Shown one piece after another: positions 53,078 through 61,220 of a stretch of DNA of 64,000 bases (its first letter is position 1; each line of letters begins with the position of its first letter). Source of the DNA: Blastococcus sp. Marseille-P5729 (GTDB lineage: Bacteria > Actinomycetota > Actinomycetes > Mycobacteriales > Antricoccaceae). Both the position numbers and the translations under genes were made by a program. Location: assembly GCF_900292035.1 (NCBI RefSeq), contig NZ_OMPO01000002.1, positions 843,078 to 907,077 of the forward strand, written 5' to 3'. The notes beneath the pieces were generated by a model. That model was not told where the DNA came from, did not search any database, and saw nothing but the letters and a program-made list of their open reading frames with translations.

Positions 53078-54088
53078 TCAGGCGACGTCCGGCATCACAC
53101 CCGCGACCTCGTCGATGACGAATAGGCCTCCGCCACCGGGCTGGGGGACATAGCCGGCTACGAAGCGGTCTGCGACGGTGATACTCACCTGGTCATCAAG
53201 AGTCTGCACCCACTCCTGTAGCTGCTCCTTGTCGCCGTCGATCAGCTCGATCAGTCCCGCGGCGGTCTCGCGGACCTCACTGCCCGTGAAGGGCGCGGCA
53301 TAACTGATGCCCAGGCCGGTCAGCGGCTGCTGGACGGTCAGCATCGTCGTGCCCTTGGTGCAGATCCCGTAGCTGCACTCCCAGCCGGCCTCACCGAAGG
53401 CGCCGTCCAGCTGCGGGATCGCCGGCAGCCGGTCCTTCTCCCCCGTGTTCTGGACGGGAGGCAGGTCGGGCGACTCCCAGGTGGCCAGCGACCCGAAACA
53501 GAAGTACGCGTTCGCGCGGTCATGGGTGCAGGCGGTGAAGTCCTCGCCGGGAGTGACGATAGCGGCGATCTGGTTGCCAAGAGCGGTCGCCTGACCGGTG
53601 TCCGGCGTTCCGCCGATCGGCAGCGTCTCGGCGGTGTAGCCGGCCACTCTGCCCGCAGGATCGGCCTGTAGGAACACGATCGTGACGCGCTCGGAATCCT
53701 GTCCGTAACAGGCCAGGACTGAGCGCTCGTCGCTTAGCGGTCCGGACGTGCACGTCAATTGGTCGTCGAGCAGGTCCGCGACCTGACGTGCCGCCGACCC
53801 CTCCTCGCCGAAGTCCTCCCACGGGTCGGGCTCGCTCGCGCGCGGCAGCAGCACGAAGGCGATGATCACGCCGATCGCAGCCACCAGCAGGACGAGCTGC
53901 GCCCACCCGGGCATCCGCCATCCTGGCCGTCCGCGCGGCTCGAGCCGCCCGTCATCGGCGTCCGGATCGACGCCAGCCGGCGCGGCCTCGTCGGCGCGCT
54001 CGGCGCGCTCGGGGTGCTCGTCGGCGAGCTCCGCGCGCTCGGGGCGTTCGGCGCGCTCGGAGGCGGGGTCGTCGGCGGGCGTCGTCAC
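53078..54088 (-). CDS. Single-pass anchored hypothetical protein (336 aa)
   Basis: The first 55 residues are a charged repeat of E-R-A-E and A-D-E type (ERAERPERAELADEHPERAE). A single helix (WAQLVLLVAAIGVIIAFVLL) then leads to an external domain of about 250 residues with several Cys (for example LTCTSG, LACYGQ, TACTHD, YFCFGS, WECSYGICTKG). The pattern suggests a disulfide-stabilised extracellular domain. No family is recognised. It follows the phosphopantetheinyl transferase gene by 4 bp, so they share an operon. Confidence 0.75.
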   Translation of the reverse strand: MTTPADDPASERAERPERAELADEHPERAERADEAAPAGVDPDADDGRLEPRGRPGWRMPGWAQLVLLVAAIGVIIAFVLLPRASEPDPWEDFGEEGSAARQVADLLDDQLTCTSGPLSDERSVLACYGQDSERVTIVFLQADPAGRVAGYTAETLPIGGTPDTGQATALGNQIAAIVTPGEDFTACTHDRANAYFCFGSLATWESPDLPPVQNTGEKDRLPAIPQLDGAFGEAGWECSYGICTKGTTMLTVQQPLTGLGISYAAPFTGSEVRETAAGLIELIDGDKEQLQEWVQTLDDQVSITVADRFVAGYVPQPGGGGLFVIDEVAGVMPDVA

Positions 54089-54092
54089 CGCC

Positions 54093-54635
54093 TCATTCTA
54101 GGTTCGCGGGGTCGTTGCGGCGTCGGACGACGAGCCGAGGAGCGGGCTGATAGCCGGCGAGCATGATCACCGATCCCTCAGCGGGGATCCGGTGCACGTA
54201 GATGCGCCGGGTGGCGATCACCCCCGGCTCGACGTACCACCCGTCGGGGTGCCGGACGACGAAGGTTTCCGGCGCCGTCCGCAGGCCCGTGCCCGTGAGC
54301 TTCAGCGCAGCTTCCTTGGCGACCCACACCTGCAGGATCGCCGCGGCGCGCGCGACGCCCTCGAGACTCGCGAGGACGGCCCGCTCGGCGCGGTGCAGCG
54401 CAACCGCATCGATGCCCTCGACCTGCCGGTCGGGCTCGGCGTCCACGCCGACTGGCTCGCCGCCGTGGGCGACGACATGCAGATCCCCCGCGTGCGCGAT
54501 GCTGATGTGACCTCCGTCGACGGTCGGCCTGCCGTGCTGAATGCTGCCGCAGTCCGGGCATTCACGTCGTACCCCGAGCCCACCGACGAGCGCGGCGTAC
54601 GCGTGCTGCCCGCACAGGTCGATATGGACGTCGAT
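54093..54635 (-). CDS. 4'-phosphopantetheinyl transferase (Sfp-like), start unresolved
   Basis: The protein shows CPDCGSIQHGRPTVDGGHIS, EPVGVDAEP (metal-binding Asp region) and WVAKEAALKLTGTG (W-x-x-K-E-A-x-x-K), the three conserved Sfp-type motifs. It transfers phosphopantetheine from CoA to a PCP Ser and is the probable activator of the NRPS at 45969. No ATG, GTG or TTG fits its start: the expected N-terminus (IDVHIDLCGQHAYAALV) follows GGGAGGGG and begins at ATC 54635. CTG 54659 is the nearest alternative start. Either a point mutation removed the start codon or a non-canonical start is used. The short N-terminal half resembles compact Sfp-type proteins. Confidence 0.75.
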   Translation of the reverse strand: MDVHIDLCGQHAYAALVGGLGVRRECPDCGSIQHGRPTVDGGHISIAHAGDLHVVAHGGEPVGVDAEPDRQVEGIDAVALHRAERAVLASLEGVARAAAILQVWVAKEAALKLTGTGLRTAPETFVVRHPDGWYVEPGVIATRRIYVHRIPAEGSVIMLAGYQPAPRLVVRRRNDPANLE

Positions 54636-54684
54636 GGCCGATCCCCTCCCGGCGTGCAGGTTACGCGGCTGGGAGAATCGCCGG

Positions 54685-55461
54685 GTGCTGATCCTGCTCC
54701 CGCCGTCCGAAGGCAAGACCGCACCCGCCCGCGGCAAGCCGCTCGCCCTCCCGTCGCTGGTGCACCCCGAGCTCGCCGCCGCCCGAGAGCGGATCATCGA
54801 CGAGCTGGCCGCGGTGTCCCGGCGGGAGGACGCGCCGCAGCTGCTGAAGGTCTCCGCCGGGCTGCGCGACGAGGTGCGCGCGAACACGCTGGTCCGCGAG
54901 GTGCCCGCCGCGGCCGCCGAGACGGTCTACACCGGCGTGCTGTTCGACGCGCTCGATGCCGGCTCGCTTGAGGCGCCGGCGCGGCGCCGCATGTCGCGTC
55001 GCGTGCTGGTGTTCTCGGCGCTGTTCGGCGTCCTGCGGATGAGCGACCGGATTCCCGCCTACCGACTGTCGGGCTCGGTCTCGCTGCCGGGGACCGGCGT
55101 GGTCTCGACGTACTGGCGTGAGCCGCTTCGGGAGGTGCTGAGGGCGCCGGGTCTCGTGGTGGACTGCCGGTCCTCGGCGTACGCCGCGATGTGGGGCCCG
55201 CCCGGTGACCGGCACCTGCCGGTGCGGGTGTTCCGGGAGGTGGACGGCGAGCGCTCGGCGGTCAGCCACATGGCCAAGCACAGCCGTGGCTTGGTCGCCC
55301 GGGCGCTGTGCGAGGAGCCGACGAACCCGCAGACCGCCGTCGAGCTGGTCGAGCTGCTGGATGCCTACTTCCACACGCATGAGGTAAGGACGGCGGCCGG
55401 TGCACCGGTCGCCGTCCGCGTCGAGCTCGGCGACGGCACCATCGACGTCGTCACCACCTGA
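54685..55461 (+). CDS. Peroxide stress protein YaaA-like (DUF328/UPF0246)
   Basis: The 258-aa protein starts at GTG 54685 after GGGAGAA. It begins LILLPPSEGKTAPARGKPL, has YTGVLFDAL, FSALFGVLRMSDRIPAYRLS, STYWREPLREVL and VVDCRSSAYAAMW, all typical of YaaA, which lowers free iron or protects DNA during peroxide stress. It diverges from the phosphopantetheinyl transferase gene. Confidence 0.9.
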   Translation: MLILLPPSEGKTAPARGKPLALPSLVHPELAAARERIIDELAAVSRREDAPQLLKVSAGLRDEVRANTLVREVPAAAAETVYTGVLFDALDAGSLEAPARRRMSRRVLVFSALFGVLRMSDRIPAYRLSGSVSLPGTGVVSTYWREPLREVLRAPGLVVDCRSSAYAAMWGPPGDRHLPVRVFREVDGERSAVSHMAKHSRGLVARALCEEPTNPQTAVELVELLDAYFHTHEVRTAAGAPVAVRVELGDGTIDVVTT

Positions 55462-55480
55462 GCCGGGAATCGATGAATAG

Positions 55481-55551
55481 CTGAAAACGCAGCGCGAGCG
55501 CCTCGACACGCAAACTAATTGCATGCGCGGCCGGAGATGCTGCGTTTTCAG
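55481..55551. terminator. Perfect 13-bp inverted repeat between yaaA and carbonic anhydrase genes
   Basis: CTGAAAACGCAGC (55481-55493) pairs with GCTGCGTTTTCAG (55539-55551) around a 45-nt loop. It lies 19 bp after the yaaA stop between convergent genes, fitting a bidirectional terminator, although the loop is unusually long. Confidence 0.6.
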
Positions 55552-55587
55552 TACGGACGGCGGCCACGCCCGGAATCAGGCTGTGGG

Positions 55588-56202
55588 TCAGACGTGGCCG
55601 ATGTTGCCCTCGACTTGGATGCGCCCGTCGGCGAGCCGGTAGGTGGCGCCGACGATCGCCAGGCGGCCCGCCTCGACCGTCTCGTTGACGATCCGCGAGC
55701 GCTCATTGAGCAGCTGTACGGTCTGCGCGACGTGCTCGGCGCCGACGCTCTCGGCGGTCACCTCGTCCTCGCCCGCTCCCACCGCGACATTGCTCGGCAG
55801 CACCTTCTGCACGATGTCGCGCACGAAGCCGCCGGGCAGGTTGCCGGTCTGCACCGACTCTATGGCCGCCTTGACCGCCCCGCACGAGTCGTGCCCCAGG
55901 ACGACGATCAGCGGGATGCCCCGCACCTCCACGCCGAACTCCACCGATCCTAGGACGGCCGAGTCGAGCACGTGGCCCGCCGTCCGGACGACGAACAGCT
56001 CGCCGAGGCCCTGGTCGAAGATGATCTCAGCGGCGACGCGGGAGTCGCTGCAGCCGAGCACCAGCGCGAACGGGTGCTGCGCTGTGGCGTGGGTGGCTCG
56101 CTTCACCGAGTCCTGAAATATCTCGGTGTTCTGGTCGGTCACGAAGCGGTGGTTGCCCTCGAGCATGCGCTCCCACGCCTGGGCCGGAGTCAATGACTGC
56201 AT
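55588..56202 (-). CDS. Beta-class carbonic anhydrase
   Basis: The 204-aa protein has the zinc and catalytic residues of beta-CAs: LGCSDSRVAAE (Cys51, Asp53, Arg55) and LGHDSCGAVKA (His104, Cys107), with VVRTAGHVLD. It interconverts CO2 and bicarbonate. Together with the formate dehydrogenase upstream it could handle CO2, but there is no direct link. Confidence 0.95.
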   Translation of the reverse strand: MQSLTPAQAWERMLEGNHRFVTDQNTEIFQDSVKRATHATAQHPFALVLGCSDSRVAAEIIFDQGLGELFVVRTAGHVLDSAVLGSVEFGVEVRGIPLIVVLGHDSCGAVKAAIESVQTGNLPGGFVRDIVQKVLPSNVAVGAGEDEVTAESVGAEHVAQTVQLLNERSRIVNETVEAGRLAIVGATYRLADGRIQVEGNIGHV

Positions 56203-56265
56203 ACGAATGAATATCTCACGCCCGGTTGTCGACCGGATGCGCGGGCGGTGCGTCTAGAAGCGCGG

Positions 56266-56760
56266 CTAGAAGCCGCTGGCCGGCAGCAGCGGTCCGCTGC
56301 GTCCGTCGCGGTCCAGATGCCGCACGATCTGCTCGGTCCACTTGCCCATGTCGGCGACCTGGTCTGGGCGCAGGAACGACAGCAGGTGGGCCCGCACGCC
56401 CTCGACGTGCACGTGGGCGGCCTGCGAGAGGACGTCGTACCCACTGTCGGTGAGCTCGGCGAAAGTACCGCGGGCGTCGTCCGGGCAGGTCGAGCGGCTG
56501 GTGAGGCCGCGGGCCTCGAGGCGGTTCATCTGATGCGACAGGCGGCTCTTGGACAGCCCGGACGACGCAGCCAGCTCGGTCATCCGCAGCCGCCGCTCCG
56601 GCTCCTCGCTCAGCCGCACGAGGATTCCGTAATCGGTCAGCGACAGGTCATGGCTCTGGCTCAGCTCACGGCTGAGCTGGTCCAGCACCAGCCGGGATGC
56701 CAGCAGGAAGCCACGCCATGCGCGCTGCTCGTCTTCGGTCAGCCACTTCGTCTCGCCCAT
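56266..56760 (-). CDS. rosR: RosR-like MarR-family redox regulator
   Basis: The 164-aa winged-helix protein has LTDYGILVRLSEEPERRLRM, the recognition helix region GLSKSRLSHQMNRLEARGL, and CPDDARGTFAELTDSG in the wing. Its only cysteine is Cys92, the same number as one of the H2O2-sensing cysteines of C. glutamicum RosR. It is divergent from a YceI-type gene, as rosR is beside a polyisoprenoid-binding protein gene, and the gap holds two RosR-type operators. It is proposed to repress itself, yceI, the GST gene and one LLM gene until oxidised. Confidence 0.82.
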   Translation of the reverse strand: MGETKWLTEDEQRAWRGFLLASRLVLDQLSRELSQSHDLSLTDYGILVRLSEEPERRLRMTELAASSGLSKSRLSHQMNRLEARGLTSRSTCPDDARGTFAELTDSGYDVLSQAAHVHVEGVRAHLLSFLRPDQVADMGKWTEQIVRHLDRDGRSGPLLPASGF

Positions 56761-56781
56761 GCGATCCAGTTTAGATCACAT

Positions 56782-56799
56782 TTGTTGACACTTCAACGT
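56782..56799. promoter_or_regulatory. RosR-type operator 1 in the rosR/yceI gap
   Basis: TTGTTGACACTTCAACGT contains the perfect palindrome GTTGA-N4-TCAAC and matches TTGTTGAYRYRTCAACWA except at the fourth spacer base and the last two positions. It overlaps TTGACA (56785-56790), a -35 for yceI with TGTAAT (56807-56812) 16 bp on. Confidence 0.75.
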
Positions 56800-56802
56800 C
56801 TT

Positions 56803-56820
56803 TGGTTGTAATTTCAACTA
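56803..56820. promoter_or_regulatory. RosR-type operator 2 in the rosR/yceI gap
   Basis: TGGTTGTAATTTCAACTA has a complete right arm (TCAACTA) and a weaker left arm. It overlaps the -10 TGTAAT, two helical turns (21 bp centre to centre) from operator 1, so two dimers could bind the same face. Confidence 0.7.
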
Positions 56821-56895
56821 GTCGCACGGAGCCAGGCCCCGAATCACCGCGACCCACGACCATCAAGCGCCCATCACACCTCACGAGGAGCAACC

Positions 56896-57447
56896 ATGAC
56901 CAACGCACAGTCCCTGAACCTGACCCCCGGCACCTGGAACATCGACGCCGTCCACTCGAGCGTCGGCTTCAGCGTCCGCCACATGATGGTCAGCAAGGTC
57001 AAGGGCGTCTTCAAGGAGTTCGGCGGTCAGGTCGTCGTCGCCGATGACATCGAGGCATCCAGCGTCTCGGCCACCATCAAGGCGTCCTCGGTCGACACCG
57101 GCAGCGAGCAGCGGGACGCTCACCTGCGCAGCGCCGATTTCTGGAACGCCGAGCAGAACGAGACCTTCGAGTTCCGCTCCACCTCCATCACCGCGGACGG
57201 CGGGGACTGGAAGGTCGCGGGCGAGCTGACGCTCAACGGTGTCACCAAGCCGGTGGTGCTGGATGTCGAGTTTGGCGGGGCGGGCCCAGACGGCCAGGGC
57301 GGCCAGAAGGCGGGCTTCGAGGCCAAGACCGAGATCAACCGTAAGGACTTCAACGTCGACTTCAACATGCCGATGGACGGCGGCGGCGTCGTGGTCGGTG
57401 ACAAGGTCACCATCACCCTCGACATCGAGGCCGACCTCGCGCAGTAG
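56896..57447 (+). CDS. YceI-family (polyisoprenoid-binding-like) protein
   Basis: The 183-aa lipocalin-like protein has GTWNIDAVHSSVGFSVRHMM, SVDTGSEQRDAHLRSADFWN, FEFRSTSI, GELTLNGVTKPVVLDVEF and a final beta strand. Without a signal peptide it is cytosolic, unlike E. coli YceI. Members bind isoprenoids or quinones. Its promoter overlaps two RosR-type operators, so it should be induced by oxidants. GGAGCAACC precedes the ATG. Confidence 0.92.
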   Translation: MTNAQSLNLTPGTWNIDAVHSSVGFSVRHMMVSKVKGVFKEFGGQVVVADDIEASSVSATIKASSVDTGSEQRDAHLRSADFWNAEQNETFEFRSTSITADGGDWKVAGELTLNGVTKPVVLDVEFGGAGPDGQGGQKAGFEAKTEINRKDFNVDFNMPMDGGGVVVGDKVTITLDIEADLAQ

Positions 57448-57480
57448 CGAGCATCGCCCGTCGGCGGGCAGGAACGGCAA

Positions 57481-57510
57481 AGAGGCCGGGAGCGCGAGCT
57501 CCCGGCCTCT
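57481..57510. terminator. Bidirectional terminator between yceI and DUF4870 genes
   Basis: AGAGGCCGGGAGC (57481-57493) pairs perfectly with GCTCCCGGCCTCT (57498-57510) around a GCGA loop, a very stable hairpin. CTGTGT follows on the plus strand. It serves the convergent yceI and DUF4870 genes. Confidence 0.85.
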
Positions 57511-57536
57511 CTGTGTAGGTTCAGGCGGTTCGGCGC

Positions 57537-57935
57537 TCAACCGAGGATGCGGATCTGGAAGGGGTACTCGTACGGGCGGCCGTTCCACGCCCGGATCGCG
57601 CCCTTGATGTGGCACCAGGCGGCGACCACGAAGGTCACTCCCCAGATGAGGAGCGCGACCGGGATGCCGATGAGGGTGAACACCAGGACCCAACCGAGCA
57701 CCTGCATCACCCAGAACGAGATGTTGAAGTTGAACGCGCCAGCGGCTGCGCGGCGTACCTGCGGGCTGCGATCCTTGTACATGTACCAGACGATCAGCGG
57801 GCCGACGATGCTCAGCCATCCGGCGCTCAGGAAGAACGCGATCGGGGCCGACAGGTGCGCGAGCACACCTGCACCACGATCCTCGCTGTCGTATGCGGCG
57901 ACGTCGTCTCGGCTGTGGATGTCGGGACGGGTCAT
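57537..57935 (-). CDS. DUF4870 membrane protein
   Basis: The 132-aa protein has the Tic20/DUF4870 pattern: LAHLSAPIAFFLSAGWLSIV, GPLIVWYMYKDRSPQVRRAA, FNFNISFWVMQVLGWVLVFT and a last helix. About four helices are predicted. The role is unknown. Confidence 0.9.
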   Translation of the reverse strand: MTRPDIHSRDDVAAYDSEDRGAGVLAHLSAPIAFFLSAGWLSIVGPLIVWYMYKDRSPQVRRAAAGAFNFNISFWVMQVLGWVLVFTLIGIPVALLIWGVTFVVAAWCHIKGAIRAWNGRPYEYPFQIRILG

Positions 57936-58075
57936 GCTGCCTCCTTCACAGGCGCGGTCGCGCCGTCGTGAGCCCCAACGTCGTGAGCCGCCGGTTTATG
58001 CCGGACGCGGCACCGGGTGGGTACCCGCCTTCATTGGCGTGCCCCCACCCGGTGTGTGCGGTCAACCGCCCGCGA

Positions 58076-60598
58076 CTATGCCTTGCGGCGACGTCCGAGT
58101 ACCGCGAGCGCGGCTCCCGCGCCCAGCAGCAGCGCGGCGAGCCCCAGTTGCGGAGCGGCGTCGGTACCCGTGTACGCGATCTTCTGAGCCGGGCCACCGG
58201 AGCCGCCCTTGGTCCCGGCGGGATCCTTCGGTGCCGGCGTCGGCGTCGCGGCCGAGTCGTCATCGTCGTCCCCCGGCGACGGGCTCGGCGAGCTCGCCGC
58301 CGTCACCTCGAACTGGGCCGAGGCAGTCAGCCCGCCCGCAGTCGCTGTGATGGTGTGGGTGCCGACCACGTCAGTGGGCACCGTCAGCGTCCCGGTGAAC
58401 GAGCCGTTCGCGTCGGTGGTGACCTGCTCGATCAGGACCCCGTCGACGGCGATGTCGACGACCGTGTTGGCCGGGAAGCCGGTGACAGTCACCTGGGTCT
58501 GACCGCCGGCCTGGACCGGGGAGTCGATAGTGATCGCCGGCTCCAGCGCCGCGGCGGTCACCGTGATCGGGATCGTCACGGTCGTGCCGGACGGATCGGC
58601 GACCAGCTGGAGGGTGGCCGGACCGGCCGGGGTGTCGGCCGGGACGATCGTGTCGATCGTGGCGACGCCGCCGGCACCGGCGACGTTCGGGATGGTCGAG
58701 GTCACGATGGTCTGGCCGGCGACGATCTGGAAGGTCCCGATCTCGACGCCGTTGAGCATCACCTTGCCGCCGGTGTTGGTCGGCGAGCCGAGGCTGGTCA
58801 GGTCGAAGCCCTGCGCCTGGAAGCTCAGCGCGGTGCCGGCCTGGACGGTGGTGGGCAGCTCGCGGACGGTGACCGCCTGCTTGGCGAAGTCCGGCGAGAC
58901 CGGGCTGTTGGTGTCGATCCAGTTGATGAACGACTCGGTGTCGATCAGCCCGGAGTCCTTCATGTTCGCGCCGTTGCGGAACTCCCAGAAGTTGTCACCG
59001 CCGCCGATCAGGAACGAGGCGCCGACGATGGTGTAGGTCGCGGCGGGGTCGATCGGCTCACCGTTGATGGTGATCGAGGTGATGCGGTCGTTGAGCGCCC
59101 GGTCCGGATCGAAGGTGTAGGTGACGTTCTCGGACAGTCCGAGCTTCAGGTAGGGGCGTCCGCTGGTCAGCGGAACACCGTTCTTATCTCGCTGCCACTG
59201 CTGCTCGAGAACCGTCTTGAACTGCTCACCGGTGAGTTCGATCGTCTGCAGGGTGTTGGCGAACGGCGTGACCGCGGCGGCCTCGCCGTAGGTGATCTCC
59301 CCGGTCTTGTTGGCGCCGTCGTCGTACAGCAGCTCGGCGCGCACGCCGCCGGGGTTCATGACGCCGATGTCGGCGCCGGAGCGGCCGGGCTCTTTGAGCA
59401 CCTCGACCATCGACTGGGCGATCAGGTTCGACAGCGTCGACTCCGAGAGCCGGTCGTCGCGCTTGCCATCGGCGTACGCCGTGGTGATGTCGTCGGTGAC
59501 CTGGCCGATCGGCTGCTGACCGATCGCCTTGGCCTGGGCGACCGCGGCGGTCACCACCTGGCTGGCCGCGATGTACTGCGGATCGGTCTTCGGGCAACTC
59601 GCGCCGGGCGTGCTGGGGACCGTGATGTTCTGGGCGGCGTAGCTGGTGACGGTGTCGGTCACCGCGTCGTAGGTCAGCTGGACGTGGCCGAGCGGGTTGG
59701 CGTAGGAGCCGGACTGGATGACCGGCCGGGTGCCGTCACTGTCAGGCACCGGGCCGTCCCACACGTAGGTCTTGTGGGTGTGCGCGGTGAAGATGGCATC
59801 GACCTCGCTGGAGGTGTCGTTCACGATGCTGGCGAACGCGCCTCCGGTCGCGACCTGCTCCTGCAGGGTCGACGGATCGCCGGCGGTCGCGCCCTCGTGG
59901 TACTCGGCGATGATCACGTCGGCCTCGCCGTTGGTGGTGTCCCCGTCGCTGAGCTGGGCGGCGACGCGGTTCACCGCGGCGACCGGGTCACCGAAGGTCA
60001 GGGTGCCGGTTGCGTTCGGACCGGTGAGCGACGGGGTCTGCTTGGTGACCGCGCCGATGATCCCGACCGAGACGCCGTTGACCTCGATGATCTTGTACTC
60101 GTCCAGCGCTGGCGTGGTGGTGCCGGCGAGGTAGACGTTCGCGCCGAGGTGGGCGAACTGGGCGCGCGGATCGACCCGTTCGGTCAGGTCGGTATAGCCC
60201 TTGTCGAACTCGTGGTTGCCGACGGCGGAGGCGCGCAGCTCAAGCGCGTTCAGGAAGTCGATCGTCGGGTTGTCGTCCTGGGACGAGGAGGTGAACGGCG
60301 AGGCGCCGATGTTGTCTCCCGCCGACAGGAAGATGCTGTTGGCATCGCCGTAGGTCGCCTTCGACGACTCGAGGGTGCAGGCGAAGGACAGCCCGAGGTT
60401 GCCTGTGTAGTCGGTGTCGATGCGCCCGTGGAAGTCATTGACGTTGAAGATGTCGATGACTCCCGGCTTGCCGGGCTGAGCCGTCGGCGTGCCGGTGTTC
60501 GTGGCGGCGGAGGCCGGGTTGGCGAAGGCCAGAACCGTGGTCAGTCCGATCGCGGCGGTCGCGCTCGCGCCCAAGGCGCGTCGAATGGCAGAAGTCAT
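58076..60598 (-). CDS. Secreted bifunctional metallophosphatase/5'-nucleotidase with C-terminal anchor
   Basis: The 840-aa protein has a signal peptide cut after ANPASA. A calcineurin-like domain has NVNDFHGRID, LSAGDNIGAS, VGNHEFDKG, IAEYHEGA and AHTHKTY. The 5'-nucleotidase C-terminal domain has MNPGGVRAELL and GGGDNFWEF. Two Ig-like/bacterial repeats follow (about 590-760), then an acidic Ser/Pro/Asp linker and IAYTG-TDAAPQ followed by a membrane helix and RRRKA, a sortase-type variant signal. It would release phosphate and nucleosides from nucleotides at the cell surface. It starts at ATG 60598. Confidence 0.92.
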   Translation of the reverse strand: MTSAIRRALGASATAAIGLTTVLAFANPASAATNTGTPTAQPGKPGVIDIFNVNDFHGRIDTDYTGNLGLSFACTLESSKATYGDANSIFLSAGDNIGASPFTSSSQDDNPTIDFLNALELRASAVGNHEFDKGYTDLTERVDPRAQFAHLGANVYLAGTTTPALDEYKIIEVNGVSVGIIGAVTKQTPSLTGPNATGTLTFGDPVAAVNRVAAQLSDGDTTNGEADVIIAEYHEGATAGDPSTLQEQVATGGAFASIVNDTSSEVDAIFTAHTHKTYVWDGPVPDSDGTRPVIQSGSYANPLGHVQLTYDAVTDTVTSYAAQNITVPSTPGASCPKTDPQYIAASQVVTAAVAQAKAIGQQPIGQVTDDITTAYADGKRDDRLSESTLSNLIAQSMVEVLKEPGRSGADIGVMNPGGVRAELLYDDGANKTGEITYGEAAAVTPFANTLQTIELTGEQFKTVLEQQWQRDKNGVPLTSGRPYLKLGLSENVTYTFDPDRALNDRITSITINGEPIDPAATYTIVGASFLIGGGDNFWEFRNGANMKDSGLIDTESFINWIDTNSPVSPDFAKQAVTVRELPTTVQAGTALSFQAQGFDLTSLGSPTNTGGKVMLNGVEIGTFQIVAGQTIVTSTIPNVAGAGGVATIDTIVPADTPAGPATLQLVADPSGTTVTIPITVTAAALEPAITIDSPVQAGGQTQVTVTGFPANTVVDIAVDGVLIEQVTTDANGSFTGTLTVPTDVVGTHTITATAGGLTASAQFEVTAASSPSPSPGDDDDDSAATPTPAPKDPAGTKGGSGGPAQKIAYTGTDAAPQLGLAALLLGAGAALAVLGRRRKA

Positions 60599-60755
60599 GG
60601 AAGCGGGGCCCTCTGTGGATGCTCGGGAGGCGCGCACTTCTTGCGCGCACTTCACACTGGCCGAACACCGGCGCCGGATCAAGGGGTGTGTACAGACGTT
60701 TGGTTTCTGTTCACCGATCCTGCCCCGGGAGAGCTACCGACGACACGGCCTGTGC

Positions 60756-61220
60756 TCAGTAATCCTCGTCGGAATCGCCCGGGACCCGGCAGCACTGCTC
60801 GAGCCAGAGACCGGCAAGGGCGAGGGCGAGGCTCAGCGCCACGCCCACGAACGCGATCACGGTATCGGTCTTCGCAGAGATGAGGTGACCCCATTGGCTT
60901 GCGGTGTACGCCGCGAAGCCGGCCCACAACCCGGTGAGGGCGGCGCCGACGTACGCGCTGGCCTTCGCGAGGGCGAGCGCGCGGGCCGCCACGATAGGGT
61001 CGACCGGCTCGGCGCCCTTCTTGCGCCCGATGCGGGACTTGAGGTTGATCCCGAAGAAGACCTCGGCCAGGGCCAGGACACCGGCCCAGACCGGCATGTA
61101 CCACCTCAGCCGCGGGATGTCGCCGTAGAAGGTGCTGACCAGCGCCCAGCCGATGACCGCGCTGCCGACCACCAGCGCACCGAGCGTGGAGCGGCTGGTC
61201 GGCTGCAGCGGGCTGTTCAC
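60756..61220 (-). CDS. DUF3180 membrane protein
   Basis: The 154-aa protein starts at GTG 61220, overlapping the folK stop (GTGA). It has four hydrophobic helices (STLGALVVGSAVIGWALVST, RWYMPVWAGVLALAEVFFGI, ASAYVGAALTGLWAGFAAYT and VIAFVGVALSLALALAGLWL) and an R-K-K-G-A-E loop. DUF3180 genes follow folK in many actinomycetes. The function is unknown. Confidence 0.9.
   Translation of the reverse strand: MNSPLQPTSRSTLGALVVGSAVIGWALVSTFYGDIPRLRWYMPVWAGVLALAEVFFGINLKSRIGRKKGAEPVDPIVAARALALAKASAYVGAALTGLWAGFAAYTASQWGHLISAKTDTVIAFVGVALSLALALAGLWLEQCCRVPGDSDEDY

Noticed and set aside
57893..60883. 996-codon plus-strand frame opposite the 5'-nucleotidase gene
   Set aside because: It is a shadow frame of the conserved secreted nucleotidase; the composition is Gly/Arg/Asp/Val-rich with no motif.
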